Assembly: GCA_029237695.1 (NCBI GenBank)
Contig: CM055265.1
Span: 42,649,331 to 42,713,330, forward strand
Direction: 5' to 3'
Length of the DNA stretch: 64,000 bases
From: Conchocele bisecta
Taxonomy: Eukaryota; Mollusca; Bivalvia; Lucinida; Thyasiridae
Under the pieces are notes generated by a model. It worked only from the letters and a program-made list of their open reading frames with translations, was not told the origin of the DNA and ran no database searches. The stretch's first letter is position 1; the number at the start of each line of letters is the position of its first letter. Both the position numbers and the translations under genes were made by a program. Of this stretch, positions 1-11,301 are shown piece after piece.

Positions 1-26
1 GCGACATGCAGGCCACGGCCATCTAG
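1..26 (+). mobile_element. 3' end of Helitron-like family H1
   Basis: The window opens inside the 3' terminus of the family seen whole at 4352-5744 and, reversed, at 47982-48684. All three copies end in a GC palindrome (GGCCNCGGCC) followed by CTAG, and the next base is T. A hairpin just before CTRR at an A/T target is the Helitron 3' hallmark. The rest of this copy lies outside the window. Confidence 0.6.
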
Positions 27-27
27 T

Positions 28-216
28 TTATTGTAAATATTCATTTTTGATTTTGAGATTTTCCCCCCATTGGTACATGTACTTGAACATGGACATGTAC
101 TTGTACAGGTAATATATGGGATTTAGTACCAAACCTGTTGACCTGGCGTTAAATGACCTTAGCTCTTGATAGGCCGTTAAACCCCAACAAACAAACAAAC
201 AAACAAACAAACAAAC
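28..216 (+). repeat. Dispersed repeat R, 3' part with (CAAA)n tail
   Basis: Contains the R-family signature TTTTGAGATTTTCCCCCC, a run ending in GATAGGCCGTTAAACCCCAA, then a (CAAA)n microsatellite. Other R copies (6288, 7598, 9331, 28808, 51565, 54895) end in the same TTAAACACCAA motif followed by CAAA- or ATAA-type tails. The tail suggests a retroposon-like 3' end, but no promoter was identified. Confidence 0.6.
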
Positions 217-254
217 ATACCTGGTCTAGTCAGTTTTATTCAGCCTCTTATTAT

Positions 255-499
255 ATATGGCTGTGACTGGAGAAATGGGGCTTTGGGTTGTTTTGCGACG
301 AGTGTAGATCCAGATCAGCCTGTACCTCCGCACAGTCTAATCAGAATCTACACTGTTCGCCATTCCATCAATGAATCACCCATCATGCTTCTACCAAGCA
401 ATATAGATTGTTATCAGGCTACAGTAGTGTGCTATTCGATCAGGAGTTACACTGGTCACAAATCCCATAAGCCTCATTTATCCAGTCACAGCTACATAT
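255..499. mobile_element. MITE family V (GTGACTGGAG termini)
   Basis: Inverted termini TGGCTGTGACTGGAGAAATG and its complement bracket about 245 bp. The inside carries GTGTAGATCCAGATCAGCCT and GCCATTCCATCAATGAA-type blocks shared with copies at 3376, 36729, 42703, 46796 and 52848. No coding potential. Confidence 0.75.
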
Positions 500-630
500 T
501 AAATATTTTTTTCTAGTATGTATTCAAATGATCTCTAAATCAATCGGTTTTCTTGGGTGGGCCAGCGGCTCAGCCTATCAAACTGTCTGATTGTGACTCA
601 GCTCTAATTTTACATGTACATACTGCTCAC

Positions 631-1056
631 TACGGAGTCACGCAGGGGACGTAGAATTCTTTTTTTTAATCAATTTGTTCCCATGAAATAACAATTTGTT
701 CCCTGAATTTAACAATTCGTTCCCATGAATTAAAAATTTGTTCCCTCAATTTAACAATTCGTTCCCACCCATTAATTTATGGGAACAAATTGTTATATTG
801 TGGGAACAAAATGTTAATTTGAGGGAACAAATTGTTAAATTGAGGGAACAAATTGTCATTTCGTGGGAACGAATTGTTAATTCGAGGGAACAAATTGTTT
901 AATTGAGGGAATAAATTATATCGTGGGAACAAATTGTTATATTGTGGGAACGAATTATTAATTCAAGGGAACAAATTGTTAAATTGAGGGAACAAATTGG
1001 TATTTCATGGGAACGAATTAATAAAAAGAAAATCCATGTCCCTGCCGGGCTCCGTA
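631..1056. mobile_element. Foldback-like element I-1 with inverted minisatellite arms
   Basis: Ends are TACGGAGTCACGCAGGGGAC and the inverse CTGCCGGGCTCCGTA, flanked by TA. The left arm holds about five and the right arm about twelve 23-24 bp units around GGGAACAAATTGTTA. The right arm is the inverse complement of the left, so the whole element can fold on itself. Related termini occur at 3936, 15805, 29645 and 44474. Confidence 0.8.
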
Positions 1057-1401
1057 GCTTACAAATGTGTTAATGGTCTCAGCACATGTTTATCAGTTTG
1101 TCGTACATCTTTACATATCTTCATACTCGGCTACAAAAGAAACTGTGCAGTTTTTAAAGGGCACGTCTCTATTTATAAACAAACTCTAGCATTGCTCAGT
1201 GAAATCTACGTTGACGAAGCATTGTAATTTTGACATGTGCATATTTACTACAAATTAACAACTATGTGCAAAATGTGGGTTGTCTATGAATCTGAGGCAG
1301 CCGAATAATACTGTGATTATCATATTGATCAGGTAATTAATTGCTAAATGATGTCGTATTGAACATCAGACGTATAATTACTCTACATGTGTTAATGATC
1401 T

Positions 1402-1627
1402 GGGGCCCATTTCACTAAACTTCGTATGACTAAAATGTTAGTAAGTGCAAAATTATGATAGTCTGTAAATCTGACATTAAAAATGTTTTCTGGTAAACAA
1501 TTATTGAATTTACATTTATTGAGCATAGGCTGCATATGCAGCCTATGCTCAATAAATGTAAATCCATCAATTCACATTTCCAGGCGATCCTAAATTTGCA
1601 CGAACATAGTTTAATGAAACGGGCCCC
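1402..1627. mobile_element. Palindromic MITE family P (GGGGCCGTTTCACT)
   Basis: Near-complete palindrome of about 226 bp. It runs from GGGGCCCATTTCACTAAACT to its inverse, with a central ATAGGCTGCATATGCAGCCTAT. Further copies lie at 38599, 40279 and 46874, with a shortened one at 16945. Confidence 0.85.
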
Positions 1628-1674
1628 AGATATGGTTATTATATATGGTACACATCATTCAATGTCGGTAGTAC

Positions 1675-1930
1675 GTATGTGAGGCAAGCCATGTGATTTT
1701 GTACCTAAGAGGGTGTGCGATTTTTCATTAAAAAATATTTACAGAAACAGATATTTTCTGTTGATGACATGAAAATTTGGCAAATGTGAAATTCCAGTCC
1801 TCATTTTTTTTCTGAACGTTTTGTCAACTTTCGATGTCATTACGGAATATATCATAAATTTTGTGAAAAATAATTCCTGAAAAATCACACATGTTCGTAG
1901 GTACAAAATCACATGGCGAGTCTCATATTT
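1675..1930. mobile_element. TIR element (AAGCCATGYGATTTTGTACC)
   Basis: Inverted termini reading TGAGGCAAGCCATGTGATTT and the matching inverse at the right end. A second copy with the same termini is at 41207-41474. Non-coding. Confidence 0.7.
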
Positions 1931-2261
1931 GATTTTCACCCAGATAATTCAATCTTATGGGACGATGAGGTTTCCTTTGTCGCTCAGTATACATGGTATA
2001 CATATGATGCTACATGTATTCTTGACAGTTTACACACTCATATGGTGCTCGGGACGTTAAACCCACTCACTTTCACACGGTGCTAAAAATAATGAAACAC
2101 ATATTTTATGTAATCTCCATTTACATGCTAATTACATCTTTATGTAGACATTAAATATTTTATGTTGTCTAGCAGTTTCACTGCTTTTTCAGAATATCAG
2201 ACACTGACGCTACATTACAACATCACGTGATATATTCAAACAATAGTACCAAAGGATGAAT
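1931..2261. other. No recognisable feature
   Basis: AT-rich sequence. A short piece near 2047 (GGGACGTTAAACCCACTCAC) resembles the dispersed repeat scrap near 27240. No gene seen. Confidence 0.5.
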
Positions 2262-2350
2262 TTTTGCAATTTGTGCAATTTGTGCAATTTGTGCAATTTG
2301 TGCAATTTGTGTTTGTGCAATTTGTGCACAAGTGCAATTTGTGCAATTTG
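2262..2350. repeat. 9-bp minisatellite (GTGCAATTT)n
   Basis: About nine near-perfect copies of GTGCAATTT with one interruption near 2308. It runs straight into the left terminus of the next TIR element, whose first bases (AATTTGG) resemble the unit. Confidence 0.9.
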
Positions 2351-2658
2351 GTCAAATATTGATTTTATTGCGAAAAAACAATTTCCCTGTGTTAAATATT
2401 GATTTTATTGCGAAAAGAGTGAAGATGTCTATGGGGATTTAACATGGGGTAATTTTTCGAATTTCTGAAATACTGGACCGATTTTCAAAATTTAACTTAT
2501 TTTCTTGGTTAGATCATTTCCAAGCTATTTAGCCAGTTTTTGGAGTCAAATTTTTTCGTTTTTTTACTCCGCCCACAGCTACTCCCTTATTTCCCCCCAC
2601 GTTAAATTCACATAGACAAATCAATTTTTCGTAATAAAATCAATATTTGACCAAATTT
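2346..2658. mobile_element. TIR element (AATTTGGTCAAATATTGA)
   Basis: Left end AATTTGGTCAAATATTGATT is repeated inverted at the right end near 2633-2658, with TTTTATTGCGAAAAA continuing both arms. About 313 bp, no ORF. Confidence 0.75.
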
Positions 2659-2790
2659 CATGAAATAAAAAGAAGGCTCATTGTTAAAATTTGCTAAAAT
2701 TTAATATTATCGAAAAATAATATTGTTTTTGCTTTGTTTAAATGGCTGTAAACGTTGGGCAGGTTTCGTGAAACAGACAGTAGTTTCATG
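2659..2790. repeat. Diverged repeat shared with 32620-32760
   Basis: Ends in GGGCAGGTTTCGTGAAACAG, matching GGGCAGGTTAACGTGAAACA at 32735 in the same orientation. Upstream blocks also match (AAAAAGAAGGCTCAT / AAAAAGATGGCTCAT). Confidence 0.55.
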
Positions 2791-2831
2791 TCAGACCTGC
2801 TTTCGCAACATGGTCCATCTGATTCAGATTT

Positions 2832-3335
2832 AATGGTACATGCCCACTCAGTAGACACAAAATGTTCTTTATATCAGAGACATCATCCGAGACATTTTCT
2901 GGAAAAAGAAACGTTCATTCACCATTACCCACGTATTGATTGGCATTATTATACATTTTTATTCCGACGTAAATTTCCACACTGATATCGGGGGCGATAA
3001 CCGTGTTTCCTTAAAATGTTAACGGACATTGCTATTTATTCTCTGAATTTATTTTTTGATGTGCAATGATCATATTGTATATGTCGAAAATATTATTTGT
3101 TCAGATGTTGAATTTAATTAGTATAAATAATTAAAAAATATCATGGCTCATTTGCATATGGAAATAGCCTGATACCACCGCGCGTCACTAGCAGTAAAAT
3201 AAATATTACTAAATGATTATATCTGTATAGCGGGCACTCGTAATTTTTAGAACAGGTGAAATAATGACACAATTATACACTTATTTAATTCCTATAAAGA
3301 ACAGTTTGTGCCTACTGAGTGGACATGTACCTTTA
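2832..3335. mobile_element. MITE family A (GTACATGCCCACTCAGTAGG)
   Basis: About 504 bp with inverted termini GGTACATGCCCACTCAGTAG / CTACTGAGTGGACATGTACC. The interior contains ATATGCAAATGAG-type and TAATTAAATGCGTCACC-type blocks in inverted order. Copies: 18184-18672, 30980-31485, and partial 11302-11485 and 54478-54862. Confidence 0.8.
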
Positions 3336-3375
3336 ATTCCACGTATTATGGCAAGGATGACACTGATGAGTATCA

Positions 3376-3795
3376 GTATATGTGGCTGTGACCTGAGAAC
3401 TGGGACATATGGGATCTGTGACCTGTGTCGCTATTGATCAAATAGCAGATAATGATCTATATTGCTTGTTAGATCGCTTGATGGAATGGCGAACAGTGCA
3501 GATCCTGATCACAAAACCCATAAGCCCCATTTCTCCAGTCACAGCCACATGTGGCTGTGACTGGAGAAATGGGGCATATGGGAGTTGTGGTCTCTGTAGC
3601 TCCTGATAAAATTAGTACACACCCATAGCCTGATACCGATCTGCATTGCTTGTTAGATTCATCATTTGTGTTTATTGATGGAATGACGAACAATGCAGAT
3701 CCTGATCAGACTGTGCAGATGAGATGCGCAGTCTCATCTGGATCTACACTGGTCCCAAAGACCCATAAGTGATATTTCTTCCGTTTTAGCTATAT
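3376..3795. mobile_element. Two abutting V-family MITEs
   Basis: One V copy runs 3376-3551 and a second begins where it ends. The junction near 3546 therefore reads as a palindrome (CACAGCCACATGTGGCTGTG). Either tandem insertion or a head-to-tail product. Confidence 0.7.
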
Positions 3796-4101
3796 ATCAT
3801 TTCTTCATATCAAATCTTTGACACATTATCATGTTTGTTTCTGTATTTGCACAGCCTGCGGGCAAAGTATTGACATGATGTGATAATGTGTCAGATTAGG
3901 ATTACGTTTCTCTGCATGTAGGTGGTGCAGGTTGGTATGGAGCCCCGCAGGTGATGCATGTTGAACCTTATATGTTACAGAAACGAATATATCACACGTG
4001 TGATATATTCGTGTGAATGCGTCACACATTGCGGTGAATACTGGCCGAATTCGGCCGAATACATCACAAACCGAAAATCTCACCAAAATAGTTTTCACTT
4101 T

Positions 4102-4250
4102 TTGGTTTTTATGCCACCGGGTTTCGAAGAAATGGGTGGCATATAGTGTTTGGACCGTCTGTCCGTCCGTCTGTCCGTCCGTCTGTCTGTCCGTCCATCC
4201 GTCACACAGGAGAATAAACTAGCTAGGTTAAATTAACCGCCTCATTGCCT
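4102..4250 (+). repeat. HINE-like fragment with (GTCC/GTCT)n
   Basis: A short stem (TGCCACCGGG ... GGGTGGCATA) is followed by a GTCCGTCCGTCTGTCC microsatellite at about 4155-4203. A stem followed by a tetranucleotide run is the head of bivalve Helentron-associated elements. Confidence 0.5.
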
Positions 4251-4351
4251 CCTTCATTTAATGCACATAGTTCGACTATATGGCAGATATTAGTAAATTT
4301 GGAAACTTCATGTGACATATTCGTCTGGAAAATATTTTATTAATTTTTGTT

Positions 4352-5744
4352 CGAGTTTTTGTCGCGCCCGCTTGCGGAAAGCGCGATATAGTCGGCACTT
4401 TGGCGTACGTACGTACGTACGTACGTGTGTCCGGTTAAAGTTTTTGGTTAAGTTGTTTTGTTAAGATTTTTGGTTACAATTTTTGGTTAAGTTTTTTGGT
4501 TAAAGTTTTTGGTTAAGTTTTTTGGTTAAAGTTTTTCGTTATACTATATCTCTGCAACTGCTTTGCCCATTACCTTGAAACTTCACATGACTGTTTATCA
4601 ATATCTATATTTTCATTCTACCCCCCTCCCGTGCGGCCCCTGTGCCCAATGTCAAGGACAAATTACTTTAAAGTTTTTGGTTAAGTTTTTTGGTTAAAGT
4701 TTTTTGTTGTACTATATCTCTGCAACTGCATTGCCCATTACCTTGAAACTTCACATGGGTGTTTATCATCATCAATATTTTCAATTCTTACCAGACCCCC
4801 ACTTCCCGTTGCAGGCCCCTTGTGCCCAAATGTCAAGGTTTCAAATTACTTTGGAAAGTTTTTGGGGTTTAAGTTTTTTAAGGTTTTTTAAAGGGTTTAA
4901 AAGTTTTTGGTTAAATTTTTTGCTTAAGTTTTTTGGTTAAAGATTTTTTCGTTATACTACATCTCTGCAAACTGCTTTGAAAACCCATTACCTTGAAACT
5001 TCATATTGGTGTTTATCATCATCTATATTTTCATTCTACCCCTCCTGTGCGGCCCCTGTGCCCAATGTCAAGGTCAAATTACTTTGAAGTTTTTGGTTAA
5101 GTTCTTTGGTTAAAGTTTTTGGTTATGTTTTTTGGTTAAGTTTTTTGGTTAAAGTTTTTGGTTAAGGTTTTTGGTTAAGTTTTTTGGTTAAAGTTTTTCG
5201 TTATACTATATCTCTGCAACTGCTTTGCCCATTACCTTGAAACTTCACATGGGTGTTTATCATCATCTATATTTTCATTCTACCCCCTCCCGTGCGGCCC
5301 CTGTGCCCAATGTCAAGGTCAAATTACTTTGAAGTTTTTGGTTAAGTTGTTTGGTTAAGTTTTTTGGTTAAGTTTTTTGGTTAAAGTTTTTTGTTATATT
5401 ATATCTCTGCAACTGCTTTGCCCATTACCTTGAAACTTCACATGGGTGTTTATCATCATCTATATTTTCATTCTACCCCCCTCCCGTGCGGCCCCTGTGC
5501 CCAATGTCAAGGTCAAATTACTTTGAAGTTTTTGGTTAAAGTTTTTGTCGCGCCCGCTTGCGGTAAGCGCGATATAGTCAGCACTTTGGCGTACATACGT
5601 ACATACGTACGTGTGTCCGGTTAAAGTTTTTGGTTAAGTTTTTTGGTTAAAGTTTTTTGGCTAAAGTTTTTCGTTATACTATATCTCTTTTTTTAGTGTC
5701 CATGCCTCGCCACAAGGCGCGACATGCAGGCCGCGGCCATCTAG
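4352..5744 (+). mobile_element. Helitron-like H1 array with tandem core
   Basis: Head GTCGCGCCCGCTTGCGG, then (ACGT)n and GTGTCCGGTTAAAG. Next come about five tandem units that each start near TATATCTCTGCAACTG (4548, 4717, 4960, 5210, 5400), contain GTGCGGCCCCTGTGCCCAAT, and end in runs of TTTTTTGGTTAAG. A second head starts at 5548 and the CTAG terminus is at 5741-5744. No Rep/helicase, so non-autonomous. Confidence 0.65.
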
Positions 5745-6287
5745 TTGTAACATGTGACACATTCGTTTTTGTTGCAAGAGGTAGTGATGCCAAACGTAAT
5801 CGTCACACATTTGTGTGATGTATTCGTACGTATTCTTCACCATGTGTGACGCATTCGCACGAATATATCACACACGTGTGATATATTCGTTTCTGTGACA
5901 TATAAGGTTCAACAGATGTAGACTTCTTTTTTATTAATTTGTTCCCACGAAATAACAATTTGTTCCCACAAAATAACAATTCGTTCCCACGATATAACAA
6001 TTGTTCTTTCATGGGAACACAATTGTTATATCGTGGGAACAAATTGTTAATTGTTTTTATTGTTAAATTGAGGGAACAAATTGTTATTTTGTGGGAACGA
6101 ATTGTCAATTTGAGGGAACAAATTGTTATTTCGTGGGAACGATTTGTTAATTCGAGGGAACGAATTGTTATTTCGTGGGAACAAATTGTTATATCGAGGG
6201 AACGAATTGTTAAATTGAGGGAACGAATTGTTATTTTGTGGGAACGAATTAATAAAAAAAATCCAGGTGCCCTGCGGGGCTCCGTAG

Positions 6288-6670
6288 GTTGGGAGCATGT
6301 GGAGACTAATTTACCTGTAGGGGTTCATCCTCACCCGAATCCTGGTATCCCTGGTTTAGCCCTCAGGTACATTTTTGGCCGTCTTACTTCTTGAGAGTTG
6401 AATCTGGGTATACCCAATATAAAAGTAATAAGATTAGTAATAATCATATTACTTTTGGGGAGTGTGGTTAAGGGACTCCGGTATGGTGAGGACCTGGAAA
6501 TTCTAATTTTTTCTATATTTTTTCTGTAAATATTCAGTTCTGACTTTGGGATTTACCCCCCCCCCCCCCCTCCATCACAACAGGTAACATATGGGATTCG
6601 ACCCTCATTAACCTGCATAAAATGACCGTAGCTGTTGACAGATCATTAAACACCATTACATCAAATCATC
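6288..6670 (+). repeat. Dispersed repeat R
   Basis: Nearly full R copy. Blocks in order: TTGGGAGCATG, TCAGGTACATTTTTGGC, GAGAGTTGAATCTGGGTATA, GTGAGGACCTGG, a C-rich run, then CATTAAACACCA. Confidence 0.65.
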
Positions 6671-8106
6671 CTTTTACCGGAATCCCAATATCCCTGGTAT
6701 ATTTGTGGCTGTCTTATTACTTGATAGTTATACCCCCCCCCCCCCCACACGCCGCAACGAGTTGTGGGGGGTATACTGGAGTCAGGTTGTCCGTGCGTCC
6801 ATCCGTCCGTGTGTCCATCCGTCCGTCCGTCACTAAACTTAACATCAGAGAAATATTGTTATAACTTCTATTTCCTTCTGACATCTAAAATGCTTAATAT
6901 TTCACACATGCATTCCTGTAAGGCACTACTACCATGCTGTGCCAAATCCACGACTGTCCAACCCACGCTGATCACAAGGTCAAGGTCAAATACTTGGTCT
7001 CTTTTCAAAACTTAACATCAGAGAAATATTGTTATAACTTCTATTTTCTTCGTCTAAAATTCTTAATATTTCACACATGCATTCCTGTAAGGCTCTACTA
7101 GCATGCTGTGCCAAATCCACGACCGTCCAACACCCGCTGATCCCAAGGTCAAGGTCAAATACTTGGTCTCTTTACAAAACTTAACATCAGAGAAATAAGT
7201 TACAACTTCTATTTCCATCATTGAAAATTCTTACTATTTCACTTGTGCATTCCTCTAAGGTTGTACTATCATGCTGTGACATATCTACGACCATCCAACC
7301 CCCCCCCCCCCCCCCGCTGATCCCAAGGTCAAGGTCACATACTTAGTCTCTTTACAAAACTTAACATCAGAGAAATCGGTTATAACTTCTATTTCCTTGC
7401 TCGGATCTGCTTCACATTTCACAAACACATTGCTCCAATGGACCTCTACCACCCTGTGACAAATTCACGTTCGTGCCGCGCCCGCTAATACCAGAGTCAA
7501 TGTCACAAGCCCACACACTTAGTAATTATTTTACATATTTAGGGGTACCTGGGTCCACGCGGGGGTATTCCGTAAGACACGCTTACTGACCAATTTAGTT
7601 GAATCTGGGCATACCCAGTATAAAAGTAACAGGATTAGTACTACACATATTTCTTTTAGAGAGTGTGGCTAAGTGATTCTGGTGTGGCGAGGACCTGACA
7701 CTAGATCAGGTTATTCTCATTTCAGGCCGAGATGGCTAATTTAAAGATCGGGATTCATCCTTACTGGTATCCGAAACAGAGACGTGGTTTGGCCCTCGGG
7801 TACGTTTTTGACATTCTTGTATGTGAGGGTCTAATCAGGTTATACCCCTTGTATGAGTAATACGATTATTCATAATCCTATTACTTTTAGGGGAAGGGGC
7901 CAAGTGACTTGGTGTGTCCAGGTCAGGTTATTCTAATTTCAGGGCTGAATATATTATACATTGTATTTGTTTTTGTAAATATTCCGTTCTGATTTTGGGA
8001 TTTTCTCCCCAATGCAGCAGGTTACATGCGGGATAAAACCCGTTGGCATGGCTTTAAATGACATTAGCTGTTGATAGGCCATTAAACACCAATAAATCAA
8101 TCATTT
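6671..8106 (+). repeat. R copies, the first split by H2
   Basis: A partial R copy stops at CTTGATAGT (6730) and resumes as TGAATCTGGGCATACC after the HINE-like insert. It continues as nearly two R bodies to CATTAAACACCAATAAATC at 8090-8106. Uninterrupted copies read GAGAGTTGAATC here, so this is a filled site. Confidence 0.65.
6730..7597 (+). mobile_element. HINE-like element H2, copy 1
   Basis: Starts TATACCCCC with a stem (CCCCCC...GGGGGGTATAC), then a GTCCGTCC/ATCC microsatellite near 6790-6830. About four tandem units of roughly 165 bp follow, each beginning CTTAACATCAGAGAAAT. The tail GGTACCTGGGTCCACGCG leads to the end at GACCAATTTAG. Inserted between two T residues of an R copy, the T^T preference known for Helentrons. 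Confidence 0.65.
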
Positions 8107-8440
8107 CAGGTTGAATCATATATTCGTTGAAATATGCAGGTGTGATATGTGAGCCGAAAATAGTGTGCGTGTTGGGGGAGGGGCGGGGGGGGGGGGGGGT
8201 GGCTTCAATTTTGCCAAAAAATAGAGTGAAATATGCTTCTCGGAATGCATTTGGACAGTTTCATAGTGTTGCGACATACATGGACTGTTTTATAATTCAA
8301 ATGTTTTATAGCTTTACATTACTATGCAATTCACCACCGAATATTTTGTGTGTATGCAATATTTAAATGGAAATAAAGTATTGATTAATGTTTATGTGTC
8401 TATTGTCATGAATCCACTTTAGAATATGCTGGCTCGTTTG
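8107..8440. other. Unassigned, with G-rich run
   Basis: Contains a long G tract near 8187-8201 and otherwise no recognisable gene or repeat end. Confidence 0.5.
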
Positions 8441-8445
8441 TACCC

Positions 8446-9231
8446 CCCACTCGTTTATACCCCCCCCCCCCCCCCGCAACGAGTTGTGGGGGGTATACTG
8501 GCCGTCCGTGCGTCCGGCCGTCACTAAACTTAACATCAGAGAAATATTGTTATAACTTCTATTTCCTTCATCTAAAATGCTTAATATTTCACACATGCAT
8601 TCCTGTACGGCTCTACTACCATATTGTGCCAAATCCACGGCCGTCCAACACCCGCTGATCCCAAGATCAAGGTCAAATACTTAGTCTGTTTACAAAACTT
8701 AACATTAGAGAATATGTTATAGCTTCTATTTCCTTCGTCTAAAATGCTTCATATTTGACATAGGCATTCCTGTAAGGCTCTATTACCATGCTGTGTTAAA
8801 TCCACGCCGTCCGACCCCCGCTGCTCCCATGGTTAAGGTCAAATACTTGGTCTCTTTACAAAACTTAACATCAGAGAAATATCTACGCCCGTCCAACCCC
8901 CCAACCCCCAAGGTCACATACTTTGTCTCTTTGCAAAACTTACATCAGAGAAATATGTTATAACTTCTATCGGTTATAATTTCTATTTCCTTGCTCGGAT
9001 CTGCGTCACATTTCACACACGCATTGCTCCAATGGACCTCCACCACCCTGTGCCAAATTCACATTTGTGCCCCCGCCCCCCCCCCCCCCCCGCTCAGCTC
9101 AGAGTCAAGGTCACAAGCCCACACACTTGGAAATTAGTTTACATATTTAGGGGTACCTGGGCCCACGCGGGGGGGGGGGGGGGGGTGGGGGGTATTCCGT
9201 AAGCCTCACGTACTGACCAATCTCGTTATGA
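8446..9231 (+). mobile_element. HINE-like element H2, copy 2
   Basis: Same order as copy 1: TATACCCCC stem, GTCCGTGCGTCC, CTTAACATCAGAGAAAT units, GGTACCTGGGCCCACGCG, long G run near 9170-9190, end at GACCAATCTCG. Units are fewer and more damaged. The adjoining sequence to about 9320 is a V-family fragment. Confidence 0.65.
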
Positions 9232-9330
9232 CCGGAGAAATGGGCTTATGAGTTTGGTGACGAGTGTATACCCAGATCAGCCTGCGCATTCAGTCAATGA
9301 AATGGCCATCAGTCTTCCAACAAACATGTG

Positions 9331-10047
9331 GTTGTTGGTTGGGAGCATGCGGTGGGTAATTTAACATCGGGATCCATCCTTAGCGGAATTCCGACCGGAT
9401 AACTGGTGTGACCCTCAGTAGCTACAATAATTCGCCTCCGATATGTTATATATATACGGCTACAATTTGACCCATTCAAAAAATGTGAGCAACCGAAGTG
9501 CATACCCAAACCTGTTTGTATGTACTTACACATTTAGTAAACTGTATATTTTATACCTTTAAACAAACAATATTTGATGAAGAACTAGTAAATTACCAAA
9601 AATAAGAGAACGGAAATCATTTTCCCATGGACTCTTTTCTCTAGTTGTTGTTCAACATTCAACATAACGAAATGAAGCTTTCAAATTTACAAGATATACA
9701 TGTAAATGTTAGATAAACACATTGACACGGTAAACTAACCAATTTCTGCATGTGTACATGTATGTTCTTTGTTAATACTTTATTGATACAGTTTTGACAG
9801 TTTTATATCGCTAACATGTCAAACACGCCGGATAACCGATTGCGAAAATCACTCTTCCATATGTTACATTAAAGAGATGGGGTTAATTTGCTACCCTCGC
9901 GAGAGGTATGGAGCGGGGTAGCAATTTTGTTTCTAGACCCTCGGATACGCATTTTGGCTTTCTTGTATTTCACAGTTGAATCTGGTTATACCCCTTATCA
10001 TTGTTTATTAGAGTAATCCTACCGGTATTACTTTTAGGGTAAGGGGA
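9331..10047 (+). repeat. R copy split by element D9
   Basis: R sequence (TTGGGAGCATG ... GTGTGACCCTCAG) is interrupted at 9419. It resumes at 9936 with GACCCTCGGATACG and continues through TTGAATCTGGTTATACCCC. Confidence 0.7.
9419..9935 (+). mobile_element. DNA transposon-like element D9, copy 1 (517 bp)
   Basis: Begins TAGCTACAATAATTC and ends CAATTTTGTTTCTA, imperfect inverted termini. A 9-bp flank GACCCTCAG / GACCCTCGG is repeated on both sides. The interior (GTGAGCAACCGAAGTGCATA, then TTGACACGGTAAACTAACC) matches 21729-22247 and, reversed, 43131-43376. No transposase. A 9-bp duplication suggests a Mutator- or Merlin-type transposase in trans, but the superfamily is unproven. Confidence 0.8.
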
Positions 10048-11301
10048 CAAGTGATTAAATAAGTGTATAATTGTGTCACTATTCCACTAGTTCTAATAAT
10101 AATAATCGTGTATTCACTCCGGTCACATGACATGACAACATGAGGTATACACCATAAAGTAGGATGACACAATGGCGATACATGCAACAATCAAAATGCA
10201 TTATATACCTTACATGTACATGTACATGTACAATTTCTTAATATAATTATAGATTATTTTTGACGAAATAATTCATTACAATTGTTTATTAATGAGTACT
10301 GGAAGAGAATTAGAAACCACAGAGCGCTTTCTAATGGGAGGGCACTGTTCATTCGTACATTTCAAGAATAATGATTGCAAAAAGAAAAAAAGTAAGAAAA
10401 GTGTAATAAGAAAGAAATGTGTTAAAGAGACATTCTTATATGGCTTAGTCCCAGATCAGTCTACGCATCACGCGTTCCAGTCGTGTGTAATCGGTGTTTG
10501 CGACTGGGATTTCATAAGTTGCGTAGTTTACGGTAAATGAAATAGCAACATCATGACAATTCCGCTTCCGAGCGTCGCCGGAGACGGGACTACGATGTTG
10601 CATGCCTGTTTTACCTTAGCCTAAGAGTCACACCGTTGGCCTCATGATGCGAAATCGAAAGTTGAGAGCAACGGCTTAACAAACAGAGTACATTTAAAAA
10701 TGACATTTGTTATACGGAGTTGCTTTCATAGTGTAAAAAAACATGGTGTATTACAAATAATAATACAATTCAATTCAATACGACGTCCACCAGACCGGTC
10801 GACCGATTTCACTAGAAAATCGGCATAACTTTGTTTCCTATGAAATCGGACAATCTGTCCGACAAGTATCCTATCAAAGCCAAGCACATGTAAGATCAGG
10901 TATGTATTGAAAAGATGTATAATTGCTGGATGAACGTATAAACGAACAAAATAAAACCACTTGCCAACATCTACATGCTGTAACTTGTAGCGGACGCACG
11001 CACGCAAACACACACACACGCACGCACGCGCGCACGCACGCACACACACACACATATCAAATATGCATATACACATGTGCACACATACACATACGTGTAC
11101 ATGGTCGGTACCCTTTACCTATGATTGGAATAGTTGAAATGGTAACATGTGAGCATTTCTGATGGATATTGGTTATATCACAATGCTACGGTATGACATG
11201 TGAAACAGGTCGAAAGGCTGCATAAACTATGATGACCGTCAGTGGTTACAGAGAGCGCAGATAACAACTACAACAACACTCTCTCTTTGATGTCACTGTA
11301 T
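10048..11301. other. Mostly unassigned; (CA)n/(ACGC)n at 10994-11055
   Basis: A 45-bp scrap of MITE A (AAATAAGTGTATAATTGTGT) lies at 10056 and family A resumes at 11302, so this stretch may itself be an insertion. It holds an ACGC/CA microsatellite (10994-11055). ORFs here are low-complexity or lack family features. Confidence 0.4.

Larger units (their letters stand above)
3959..5914. mobile_element. TIR element inserted into I-2
   Basis: Ends TGTTGAACCTTATATGT and its inverse are followed inward by about 60 bp more inverted repeat (ACAGAAACGAATATATCACA). Flanked by GATGCA (3953-3958) and GATGTA (5915-5920), a probable 6-bp target duplication. It carries a HINE-like scrap and the H1 array. 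No transposase ORF. Confidence 0.65.
3936..6286. mobile_element. Foldback-like element I-2, split by an insertion
   Basis: The left terminus TATGGAGCCCCGCAGG is at 3936 and the right terminus CCTGCGGGGCTCCGTA ends at 6286. The two parts are separated by the inserted element at 3959-5914. The body (5921-6255) is inverted 23-24 bp minisatellite (AACAATTCGTTCCCACGA type), left arm short and right arm long, as in I-1. Confidence 0.7.

Noticed and set aside
655..1022. CRISPR-like regular repeats (also 13768-14032 and 15840-16140)
   Set aside because: Units are contiguous tandem repeats without unique spacers, in a eukaryotic context with no cas genes.
5939..6394. 151-codon open frame on + strand
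   Set aside because: It is the translation of inverted 23-bp minisatellite units, visible as repeated RE(Q/R)IVI-type words. Not a gene.
10923..11162. 79-codon frame with THTRTHARTHA
   Set aside because: Translation of a CA/ACGC microsatellite.
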